The position numbers were made by a program, and so were the translations under genes. Positions 6,716 through 14,857 of a stretch of 17,756 nucleotides of DNA are shown here, one piece after another. The notes below the pieces were generated by a model. That model worked only from the letters and a program-made list of their open reading frames with translations, was not told the DNA's origin and made no database searches. How positions within the stretch are numbered: the stretch's first letter is position 1; each line of letters opens with the position of its first letter. This DNA comes from an uncultured Bacilli bacterium (GTDB lineage Bacteria; Bacillota_I; Bacilli_A; RFN20; CAG-631), in NCBI GenBank assembly GCA_934215405.1, contig CAKPZU010000036.1, positions 1 to 17,756 on the forward strand. Direction: 5' to 3'.

Positions 6716-8979
6716 ATGAAAAATAAACTTAATATAGTTTTATTAATACCACTACTTGTAATTGCACAAGCATGTAATAAAAATAACAATAATAGCAAAA
6801 GTAATTCTAAAAATGAAGTATCTTCAAGTAGTGAAGAGCAAAGAGAATTTACTTATAAAGAATTAGATAAAAAACAGTTTATGACAAAGTACTTGGCGGA
6901 TGGATTGGCCATGCTATAGGTATGGGGAGTGGCTTTGAATATGTTGTTGCAACTGATAATGTTTGTGAAACTGAAAATGGTCCAGTTGATGGCTATACAG
7001 TTGATGACAAAACTGCAATTGTTGCTTTAGCAGATCGCTATTTTGAAACAAATGGACAAATTTGTAATGGTTCAATTGGTGTTAACTCTAATAAAATACA
7101 TCCACTAAGTGATCCTCGTGTTATTAAAGACAATGTTTATTCAGATGATGATATGCATGTTGACATCTTAAATCAAATGATTTTTAGGGATTATGGTCCA
7201 AAGCTTGGAAATAATGATATAGCTTCAGCTTGGAAGTTTTATGATGTTGCCGATGTTGGCGGTGGAGCGGATACTGCTAACTTAACTAAAAATTCAAACT
7301 ACATTGCTCCATATACTGGTCAAAGTACATATGGAAGTATGGGATATTGGGTAACTGAATCTTGGATTGAAAACGAAACACTTGGAATGCTTTTCCCATA
7401 TATGTATGACTTAGCTGAAGGTTATATCGATATGTTTACTCAAGTACAAGGCGATGCATATGGTTATTACCTTGGGAAGTTAACTTCATATATGTATACA
7501 TTAGCTTATGAGTATGAAGATGCAAAAGTAATTATTGAAAAAGCTTTTGATATAATGGGAAAATCAAATGAAGTATATGATATTTATCAGTATGTTAAAA
7601 AATGCTACCAGCAAAAAGTTTCATGGAGACAAGCTTGTATTGGAGTTGTTGAAAAAGCAGTAAATTGTGCCAAAATTAAATTATCAGATACAGCAGGATT
7701 TTCAATAAATGCTAATGCTGGAATGATATTTATTGGCTTAATGTATGGTGAAAATGATTTTGAACAATCAATTAAAATAACTTCACTTTGTGGCTTAGAT
7801 GGGGATTGTACTGCTGCAACTGTTGGTGGTTTATTAGGTATGATGATAGGTTATGATAATTTACCTTCAAAATATACAAGCTATTTAGGAAAGAATAGTA
7901 AATATCATAATTATACTGGCACTAACTCTGCTGCAATTGGGGTATATTGGGGTCCATTTGCTTATTGTGGTAAGAATTTTCCAAACACTGTGACTTTTGA
8001 TTGGATTGCTAATTTAACTGTTGGAAATATTGAGAAATTGATTAAAGCCTATAATGGAAAAGTAAATGATACTACATATACTATTGCTACAACAAAGCAT
8101 GTAGGAAACGATAATGTTGAAATCAAAAACTATAGCTTTGAAGATGGAAATACTACTAATTGGTATTTAAATTCAGATAATGAAAATACAACATTTACTG
8201 CTACAAAAGCAGCTGTTCATATTGGAACTTATGGCGGATCATTAATTTTAGGTGATATTAATGCAACTGCAAAGGTATATCAAAAAGTAAAATTAGTTAA
8301 AGATTATACATATAAGGTAACTATTTGGGTAAATGGTGCTAATGATAGAGAATTTAAATTATTTGCAAGTGATAGTAATAATAATTTCTTTAAATCATAT
8401 GTAAATCCACTTACAATATCAAATAGACACATGAAGGCTGAAATGGAATTTAAAGCGACTAGTGATGAGATGGAAATCGGTGTTGATTTTGTTAAAAGCT
8501 TTGAAAACTGTTCATCTACAACAATTTTCCTTGATGATTTCTTTGTTGAAGATATAACAAGATACGTAACAAATAAAAATTATCAAGAAAATGAAGCTGA
8601 AAATGCTACTCTTGTTGAGTACTCTTCAACAATTGATAATGATAAATATTCATCTAAAAAAGCAATAGCTATTGAAAGCGATGGAAGCATTGAAACAGAT
8701 TTTTATAGTGAGGATGAGGTTTCACAATTTAGATTTTATTATGAAAACTTTTCAGAATCATTATCAACAGTTGCTGTATATGTGGATGATATATTAATTT
8801 GTAATTTACCTTTAGTATCAAATGGAATTAATAACTCATATAATGTGTCAAATTATGCAAAAATTGATATTTTTGTCAATAAAGGAAATCATAAATTAAA
8901 AGTAGTAAATGTCTCATTTGAAGATATTATTATAGATAAATTTGTAGTATTAAATTCAAGTAAATTATTAGAATCTTAG
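6716..8979 (+). CDS. Lipoprotein with ADP-ribosylglycohydrolase fold plus carbohydrate-binding domains; frameshifted
   Basis: As read, the gene is split. A 67-codon frame runs from ATG 6716 to TAG 6917-6919. The rest continues in another frame from about 6886, and its first ATG is at 6922. The fix is one missing A in the run at 6886-6888, which restores MTKVLGGWIGHAIGMG and a product of about 754 residues. Start: AAAGG before ATG 6716; the in-frame ATG 6707 lies inside the permease gene. Residues 1-20 form a lipoprotein signal ending in Cys20, followed by an Asn/Ser-rich tether. The restored L-G-G-W-I-G-H-A-I-G, S-D-D-D-M-H-V-D (about 143-150) and G-L-D-G-D-C-T-A-A (about 360-368) match the helix and metal-binding Asp motifs of the ADP-ribosylglycohydrolase family. 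Two beta-sandwich domains follow, at about 470-615 (NYSFEDGNTTNWYL start) and about 625-750 (ENEAENAT start, CBM6/35-like). The cell-surface location, CBMs and operon point to a glycan substrate. That is inference; activity on ADP-ribose remains possible. If the deletion is real, the gene is non-functional or only a truncated protein from ATG 6922 is made. Confidence 0.8.
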
Positions 8980-8989
8980 AGGTAAAAAT

Positions 8990-10639
8990 ATGTTGCATAA
9001 TTGGTATTTTAAGGATAATAATCCAATATTTAGATTTAAGGACTTAATATTTTCTATTCAATTATTCACAGATACAAATAGATATGATTTAGATCCGTCT
9101 AGCTGTAATATTTTAAAAAATAACGAAAACGAATTTGAAGTATCATGCAATCAACTACAATGGGCTGGAGGTCAAGAAAATGCTTTAGGTTTCGTTAACG
9201 TTAAAGTAATGTTTATAGATAAAAGATATCAAGTTAATATATATGCTAAAAAAGATGAAATAATTAAACGTGTAAAATTAAAATTAATGGAAGAAAAGCT
9301 TGGAACTGTAATAGCTAAAAGACGTTACATGGATGAAATTAGTGTAGAAGGTGAAATTTATAGATATCCAAATGGTTGGGATAGCTTATTTACTCCACTT
9401 GTATGTATAAAAAATGCTAATGATGTTAGATATTATCGTTCTTTAGATACAACTGTTAGACCAAAATCATTTACTTTATACAAAGTTAATGAAACAGCAA
9501 CAGTTGAACTTGTTTATGAAGAGGATGCTCGTTTTAAATTAAATGAGATAACAGTTCCTCCATTTGAAATTGGAAATGTTTCAAGTTATGAAGAAATATA
9601 TGAGAATCAACGTTTATATGTTGAAAAAGCTTATAACTTAAAAAAATGGAATGATAGGAATGATGTTCCTAGTTGGGCTAAAGATATTAGTTTAATAGTT
9701 TCTCTTCATGGAATGCATTGGAGTGGCTATATTTTTAACACCTATAAAGATATGGAAGAAAAGCTAACTTGGTTTTCAAAGCATATTAATCCAAAAGAGG
9801 TTTTAGTTTATATTCCAGGATTTGATGGTAGATATTATTATAAATATGCCAATTATACACCAGATGCTAGAATGGGTGGAGAAGAAGGACTAAAGCATTT
9901 AATTGATATGGCTCATAAGCTTGGCTATCATGTAATGCCAATGTTTATGGTAAATGGTGCTAATCCTAAAAATGAAGGATTTGAAATTTGGGGAACTCCT
10001 TCAATCTATCATTCTTCAAATGGTTATGTAAAGGGTGTTGGCTCATGTGACTGGGACACTTCGCGTGCATATGACTTAGCCTGTGGAATTGGCTTAAATC
10101 CAGGAGCGCCATTATGGCAAGATCATTTTGTAAATGAAGCAATTAAACAAATTGCCAAATACAATTTTGATGCAATTTTCTTAGATCTTGCAGCAATTTA
10201 TGAAAATGATCCACGCTATTCAACACATGAAGGAGTAATAAATATAATTAAAAGATTACATGAAAAATTCCCACATTTACTTATTTCAACTGAAGGCTGG
10301 TATGATGCTTTAAGCATGGTTTTCCCACTATCTCAATGTGCAGGTCAAGCAAATAAAGGTGGAGAAATGATATATCATGATACTCCATATGCAAAATTCT
10401 TTGATGAATATAATAGATGCTTTGGCCATTTATGTTTAGGTGATGTCGCAAAAGGAAGAAATGGCGTTTTTGAATGGGGAATTAATTTAGCAGAAAGAAC
10501 TATGCCCGTTAGAAAAGGCATTATTCCTACTTTAACAATTGTTGATGATACGATTAAAATTGCACCAAATGAAGTATTAAAGGTCATTGAGGATGCAAAA
10601 AAATATAAAAAGCAATTTATAGAAAGAAAGGATAAATAA
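8990..10639 (+). CDS. Cytoplasmic TIM-barrel glycoside-hydrolase-like protein of unassigned family
   Basis: The 549-residue protein has no signal peptide or membrane segment. Residues 1 to about 225 look like a beta-rich N-terminal domain, as found before the barrel in GH31/GH36-like enzymes. From about 230 (SLIVSLHGMHWSGY) the pattern is a (beta/alpha)8 barrel: VLVYIPGFDGRYY (271-283), GYHVMPMFMVNG (312-323), NFDAIFLDLAAIYEND (392-407) and HLLISTEGWYDAL (429-441). Asp399 at the end of one barrel strand and Glu435 at the end of the next are candidate catalytic residues, in the places where retaining glycosidases keep nucleophile and acid/base. I do not recognise the family. GH13-, GH31-, GH36- and GH101-like clans are all conceivable. 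It follows the ARH-like gene by ten bases with AGAGGT before its ATG. The likely job is to cleave the imported oligosaccharide. Confidence 0.7.
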   Translation: MLHNWYFKDNNPIFRFKDLIFSIQLFTDTNRYDLDPSSCNILKNNENEFEVSCNQLQWAGGQENALGFVNVKVMFIDKRYQVNIYAKKDEIIKRVKLKLMEEKLGTVIAKRRYMDEISVEGEIYRYPNGWDSLFTPLVCIKNANDVRYYRSLDTTVRPKSFTLYKVNETATVELVYEEDARFKLNEITVPPFEIGNVSSYEEIYENQRLYVEKAYNLKKWNDRNDVPSWAKDISLIVSLHGMHWSGYIFNTYKDMEEKLTWFSKHINPKEVLVYIPGFDGRYYYKYANYTPDARMGGEEGLKHLIDMAHKLGYHVMPMFMVNGANPKNEGFEIWGTPSIYHSSNGYVKGVGSCDWDTSRAYDLACGIGLNPGAPLWQDHFVNEAIKQIAKYNFDAIFLDLAAIYENDPRYSTHEGVINIIKRLHEKFPHLLISTEGWYDALSMVFPLSQCAGQANKGGEMIYHDTPYAKFFDEYNRCFGHLCLGDVAKGRNGVFEWGINLAERTMPVRKGIIPTLTIVDDTIKIAPNEVLKVIEDAKKYKKQFIERKDK

Positions 10640-10640
10640 T

Positions 10641-13600
10641 ATGAAAAATAGTAAAATTGTTTTGTCAGTTTTAACTGCTTTTTCCATAGCTTTTACAACT
10701 ATTGGTGCAAGTCATTATAAAAATTTGACAGTTTTTGCTTATAATGATACAACAACAATAAATACTGATAATTATAAAAGCGAAGCAGTAGAAGTAAATT
10801 ATGATGGTACGCAAACTTTAGTTTATGGTGTTCAATCATATGCTGGTGTTGATGGACCTGTATGGGTTACAGGTGATGTTGCAGCTGTTTTAGAAGATGG
10901 AACTACTTCACATTCTTTAGGTAGTAATGCCAGTGACGGCCGTAGTAATCTAAAAATTTCCTTTAAAATCAATTCATCTATTGAAGGAAATGCATATTTA
11001 GGAGTATTTGTTAAAAACGATAACGATAATTCTCATGCAACAGTAAAAGTAAATGATAATGAAGGCTTTACAATTAATTTTAAAGAATTAACTAATGCAG
11101 ATTTTAATCAAACTATTGAAGCAATGATTCCTGTTACTTTAAATAAAGGAGTTAATAATATTACAATTACAATGCAAGAAAATTATACGGCATGGTTTGG
11201 TTCATTCTTTGTAAGTAATGAAAACAAATATGTTTCACGTCTTCCATATAATGAAACTAATACATGTAATACTACTGCACCTGAAACTGAAGCAGTAACT
11301 ATTAAGTATGATGGAGAACAAACTATTGTTTATGGTATTCAATCATATGCTGGTTTAAAAGGACCTGCTTGGATTGTTGGTGATAGGGCTGATGTATTAG
11401 AGGATGGTTCAACTTCTCACTCAATGGGTTCAAATGCTAGTGATGGTCGTGGAAATTTTGAAATGACATTTAAAATAGATTCAAGCATAAGCCAAGATGC
11501 ATATTTAAATGTTTATGCTAAAATTGATGGTGAAGCAACTTCAAATGCTAAATTAAAAGTAAATGATAATGAAATACAAGATATTAATTTCTTTAACTTA
11601 AATAATGTTACTTGGAATCAATCAATTCCAACAAAAATACCTGTTAAATTAATAAAAGGTGTTAATGTCATTACAATAACATTACAAGAAAATTATACAT
11701 TATGGGTTGGCTCTTGGTCAGTTAGTCCTGTAAATGCTACACCAACATATTATGATTATAGTAAATTATCAATTGGTATGTTTACTGAAAAATCAGGTGA
11801 TTTGGGCGCTGGTGGTGACTTTGTTGGTTTAAATGCTTTTGATAATGTGGCTGATTATGGAAAACATGGTACTGTAACATATAAGTTTACCTGTGAAAAG
11901 CAAGGCGAATATTATTTAAAAATGAATGTTATGGCAGGTAATGATTTAGCAAATAGAGCAACTATTACTATTAATGATGAACTATATTCAGATATTAATA
12001 AACCATATGTTTCATTTAACACATCATTAGGGTGGAGTGGTGATTCTTTAAATACTTATAAGGTAACTTTGAACGAAGGCTTAAATACATTAGTTATTGG
12101 TAATTATTTAACTACAGTTAATGAAACAAAAACTCAAGAAGTAGCTGAAGGAAGTGAAAATTCAGTTTTAGTATCAAACTGGTGGATGCATCGATTATCA
12201 ATTGAAAAGGTTCCTGAAATGGAATTATTACTTGATACTACAAATGCTAAAACTATTTACAATATTAATCGTTCATTTACTAGCGAAGGCTTAAAGGTTA
12301 CTTATAAGGAAGATGAAAAATTAATTGAACTAAATAGTGATGAGTATGTAGTAGATTCATCTGTATTCAATTCTTCATTATTTGGTACATATACAATTAA
12401 GGTTACTAAAAAAGATAATGTTGCTGTTAGTGCTACTTATTTAGTTGCTGTTGGTGATAATGGTCAACCATATGAAGGGAAAACTATTTCTTATAATGGA
12501 AATGAAACAGGACAAGTTTATTCATTCTATAATAACGCTAAAATTGAGGGTGAAGGCACTAATGAATGTGCAAATAGAATTTTCTGGTACAATTCAAATA
12601 AAATTTTAGCTGATGGTGGTTTTGAATTTGGCTCAAATGGTGCAGGAGAATATGAAAATCGTCAAGTTACTTTAACATTAAAGATTAATAGTAGTGTAGC
12701 TGGTAATTATGCTTTAATTAGTGAAATTACAACAAATGATCGCGAAAATGCTACTTTAAATATTAAAGTAAATGATAATGAAGCTTATAACGCCTCATTA
12801 TTCTATGCTTCTGAAAACTTACCATATAAGTTTATTGTTTCTTTAAAAGAAGGTGAAAATACAATTAAGTTTACTTCAAATAACCAATACAATTTCTGGT
12901 TTAGAAACTTTGGCTTAGCACCAATTACTTCACATGAATTAAATGAAACTATTCATGTAAAAGAAGGTTATCGTTATGGAATGTCAATAATTGATCCAGA
13001 ATCTAAGGATATTTACAAAACAACATCAGCAAATGGTGGAATTAGCTTTTACTATAATGTAGTAGATGATGGCAATTATGCAATTAATTTAAAGACAATT
13101 ACAGCAAGTGATAAGAAATGTGATGTTTTTGTTGATGATACTAAGTATGATGCAACAATAATTAATGGTGTAAGCAAAGTATATGTACAATTAACAAAAG
13201 GCGTACATAGAATTTATGTTTCTACAACATATGGAGTTGATAGTGACTTTAGTATGGAAAGCATTACATTAACTAAAGATATTAGTGTTGAATCATTAGT
13301 GTTAGATACAAGTGAAACTAATTTAACTATTCCATATGATGGAATTTTAGATACAACTACTATTAAAGTAAGTGTTAGAAACAATGATGGTAGTGAAGTT
13401 TTACTTGCCAAAAGTGAATTTGCAATTATAAAGGATGAAAACTTTAGCTCTACTAAACCTGGAACATATACATTTAAGGTTGTCTATAAAGCAAATGAAG
13501 AAATATTTACAACATTTACTGTTGTAGTTTTAGAAAAAGAGGAAGAGCCTTCAGTTACTCCAAGTGAAGAGCCTTCACGTGAAGCAAGCGAAGAGCCATC

Positions 13601-13760
13601 AAGCACACCAAGTGAAGTAGTAAATAGTAGTACAAATAATACTTCTTCAAACGAAGAAAAACCAAATGAAAATAAAAAAGGCTGTAAAGGAGAAGCAACT
13701 ACTGCTTTAGGATTAATAGCTTTATTAGGTGCTTTATTATTAAAAAAGAAAAAACATTAA
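10641..13760 (+). CDS. Large surface protein of tandem beta-sandwich/CBM-like domains with C-terminal anchor
   Basis: The 1039-residue protein starts with a signal peptide (hydrophobic at about 6-22, possible cleavage at VFA/YN, residue 33). Domains: repeat A about 48-192; repeat B about 217-362, strongly similar to A (shared QSYAG, G-D-x-A-x-VLEDG and GSNASDGR); a diverged domain at about 370-524; an Ig-like bacterial domain at about 525-606; a third A/B-like copy at about 612-762 (FGSNGAG, KINSSVAGNYA, KVNDNEAY); another sandwich domain at about 763-880; and a second Ig-like domain at about 881-965. A Ser/Pro/Glu-rich spacer (966-1010) leads to N-K-K-G-C-K-G-E-A, a hydrophobic stretch (1021-1034) and KKKKH. 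That tail resembles sorting or membrane-retention signals, but it has no LPXTG. No catalytic motif is visible, so it is probably a displayed glycan-binding protein. It is the last gene of the operon, one base after the previous stop and ahead of a strong terminator. Confidence 0.8.
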   Translation: MKNSKIVLSVLTAFSIAFTTIGASHYKNLTVFAYNDTTTINTDNYKSEAVEVNYDGTQTLVYGVQSYAGVDGPVWVTGDVAAVLEDGTTSHSLGSNASDGRSNLKISFKINSSIEGNAYLGVFVKNDNDNSHATVKVNDNEGFTINFKELTNADFNQTIEAMIPVTLNKGVNNITITMQENYTAWFGSFFVSNENKYVSRLPYNETNTCNTTAPETEAVTIKYDGEQTIVYGIQSYAGLKGPAWIVGDRADVLEDGSTSHSMGSNASDGRGNFEMTFKIDSSISQDAYLNVYAKIDGEATSNAKLKVNDNEIQDINFFNLNNVTWNQSIPTKIPVKLIKGVNVITITLQENYTLWVGSWSVSPVNATPTYYDYSKLSIGMFTEKSGDLGAGGDFVGLNAFDNVADYGKHGTVTYKFTCEKQGEYYLKMNVMAGNDLANRATITINDELYSDINKPYVSFNTSLGWSGDSLNTYKVTLNEGLNTLVIGNYLTTVNETKTQEVAEGSENSVLVSNWWMHRLSIEKVPEMELLLDTTNAKTIYNINRSFTSEGLKVTYKEDEKLIELNSDEYVVDSSVFNSSLFGTYTIKVTKKDNVAVSATYLVAVGDNGQPYEGKTISYNGNETGQVYSFYNNAKIEGEGTNECANRIFWYNSNKILADGGFEFGSNGAGEYENRQVTLTLKINSSVAGNYALISEITTNDRENATLNIKVNDNEAYNASLFYASENLPYKFIVSLKEGENTIKFTSNNQYNFWFRNFGLAPITSHELNETIHVKEGYRYGMSIIDPESKDIYKTTSANGGISFYYNVVDDGNYAINLKTITASDKKCDVFVDDTKYDATIINGVSKVYVQLTKGVHRIYVSTTYGVDSDFSMESITLTKDISVESLVLDTSETNLTIPYDGILDTTTIKVSVRNNDGSEVLLAKSEFAIIKDENFSSTKPGTYTFKVVYKANEEIFTTFTVVVLEKEEEPSVTPSEEPSREASEEPSSTPSEVVNSSTNNTSSNEEKPNENKKGCKGEATTALGLIALLGALLLKKKKH
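10782..11726 (+). repeat. Duplicated domain-coding segments A and B
   Basis: Segments 10782-11216 and 11289-11726 encode the two closely related domains. About 507 bases separate equivalent codons. The protein blocks are nearly the same, but many third codon positions differ, so the duplication has been kept by selection and is not recent. Confidence 0.8.
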
Positions 13761-13769
13761 CAATGATAA

Positions 13770-13798
13770 GGGCATTTCTTAAAAGAAATGCTCTTTTT
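13770..13798 (+). terminator. Rho-independent terminator of the sugar operon
   Basis: GGGCATTTCTT (13770-13780) pairs with AAGAAATGCTC (13783-13793) over 11 base pairs with one G-T, followed by TTTTT (13794-13798). It begins nine bases after the stop of the large surface protein and separates the operon from the LacI unit. Confidence 0.92.
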
Positions 13799-13830
13799 GA
13801 AAAAAGTTAAAAATAATGATTTAAAAAAAG

Positions 13831-13859
13831 TTAACATTGTTATAAAATTATTTTATAAA
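13831..13859 (+). promoter_or_regulatory. Predicted promoter of the lacI-GH43 unit
   Basis: TTAACA (13831-13836) and TATAAA (13854-13859) are separated by 17 bases, followed by GAGGG (13867-13871) seven bases before ATG 13879. The -35 region also forms a near-palindrome, TAACA-T-TGTTA (13832-13842), and includes GTTAAC, which is also in the main operator. Self-regulation by the LacI protein is therefore possible, though the similarity is short. Confidence 0.65.
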
Positions 13860-13878
13860 AGTAAATGAGGGATAGATT

Positions 13879-14853
13879 ATGGGAAAATGCACATTAGCTG
13901 ATGTTGCCAAGGCTTGTGGAGTTGCAACATATACTGTATCAAGAGCAATTAATGATAAAAAGGATATATCAAAGGAAACAAAAGAAAGAATATTAAAGGT
14001 TGCTAAAGAAATGGGCTATACAACGAATGTAACAGCTAAAAATTTAAGAGTTGGCAATAGTAATACAATTGCCATTGTTTATGATGATTTTGAAAATCCT
14101 TATTACAATTCATTAATTAAAAAGATTTCTTATAAGCTAAATGAAGCAGGATATTCTATTGCCTTGTTTTATGATTTTGATTCAATTAGTTTATTAAATA
14201 CAAAATTATTAAAAAGAGTTGTTTCTTCTAATGTTATTGGAATTATTTCGTTTATGAAGGTTACAGCAAATGCTAAAAAATTTAATAGTATTGTTAAAAT
14301 TCCAATAATTCAGCTTGGTATTGAAGATGATGATAATGATATTGATTGTGTTTATTATGATGATGTTGAAGGCTCTTATAAATTGACTAGTTTATTACTT
14401 AATAATGGATATAAAAACATTGGCTTTATTAACGCTACAATGAAGTTAAAGTCAGGTATGAATCGTGTGAAAGGCTATAAAAAAGCTTTGTTAAAAAGAA
14501 ATATAGATAAATTTAATATAATCCACTTAGCCGAAAGTGATTTAACTGTTGAAGAAGCAACACAAAAATTAGTTGATAGCAATGTTGATTCAATCGTTTG
14601 CTTTTCAGATATGACTGCTTTAATGGTAATTAAATATTTAAAATCAATTGGAAGAAAAGATATTAAGGTAGTTGGCTTTGATAACGTAAACCAATATTTT
14701 CCTTTACCAATAGAACTTATCTCAGCTTATGGAAATATGGATGATTTTGTAAATGCTGGAATTAATATGCTATTAAATAGAATAAATAATAGCACTTTAG
14801 AATATAAAAAGGCTGTTTTACCTATGTCTATTAATAAAAATTGTGAGGAATAA
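13879..14853 (+). CDS. LacI-family transcriptional regulator
   Basis: The 324-residue protein has the full LacI/GalR layout. The N-terminal helix-turn-helix is TLADVAKACGVATYTVSRAI (residues 5-24), with Y-T-V-S-R-A in the recognition helix. The hinge region includes N-V-T-A-K-N-L-R-V-G (50-59). The effector-binding domain starts at about 62 (TIAIVYDDFENPYY) and shows V-V-G-F-D-N-V near the end. Length is normal. It has its own promoter and a GAGGG ribosome-binding site, four bases separate its stop from the GH43 start, and it lies just after the operon terminator. It is the natural candidate to bind the TAACG-rich operator at 1930-1952, with an inducer derived from the imported glycan. Confidence 0.93.
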   Translation: MGKCTLADVAKACGVATYTVSRAINDKKDISKETKERILKVAKEMGYTTNVTAKNLRVGNSNTIAIVYDDFENPYYNSLIKKISYKLNEAGYSIALFYDFDSISLLNTKLLKRVVSSNVIGIISFMKVTANAKKFNSIVKIPIIQLGIEDDDNDIDCVYYDDVEGSYKLTSLLLNNGYKNIGFINATMKLKSGMNRVKGYKKALLKRNIDKFNIIHLAESDLTVEEATQKLVDSNVDSIVCFSDMTALMVIKYLKSIGRKDIKVVGFDNVNQYFPLPIELISAYGNMDDFVNAGINMLLNRINNSTLEYKKAVLPMSINKNCEE

Positions 14854-14857
14854 AAAT

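Noticed and set aside
6881..6921. Programmed -1 frameshift in the ARH-like gene
   Set aside because: The local bases are ATGACAAAGTAC with no X-XXY-YYZ slippery heptamer, and I saw no clear pseudoknot or hairpin directly after. A single-base homopolymer loss explains it more simply.
11007..11022. AACGATAACG inside the large surface-protein gene as a further operator
   Set aside because: It encodes a low-complexity K-N-D-N-D-N stretch, where such bases are expected, and it lacks the inverted-repeat symmetry of the main operator.
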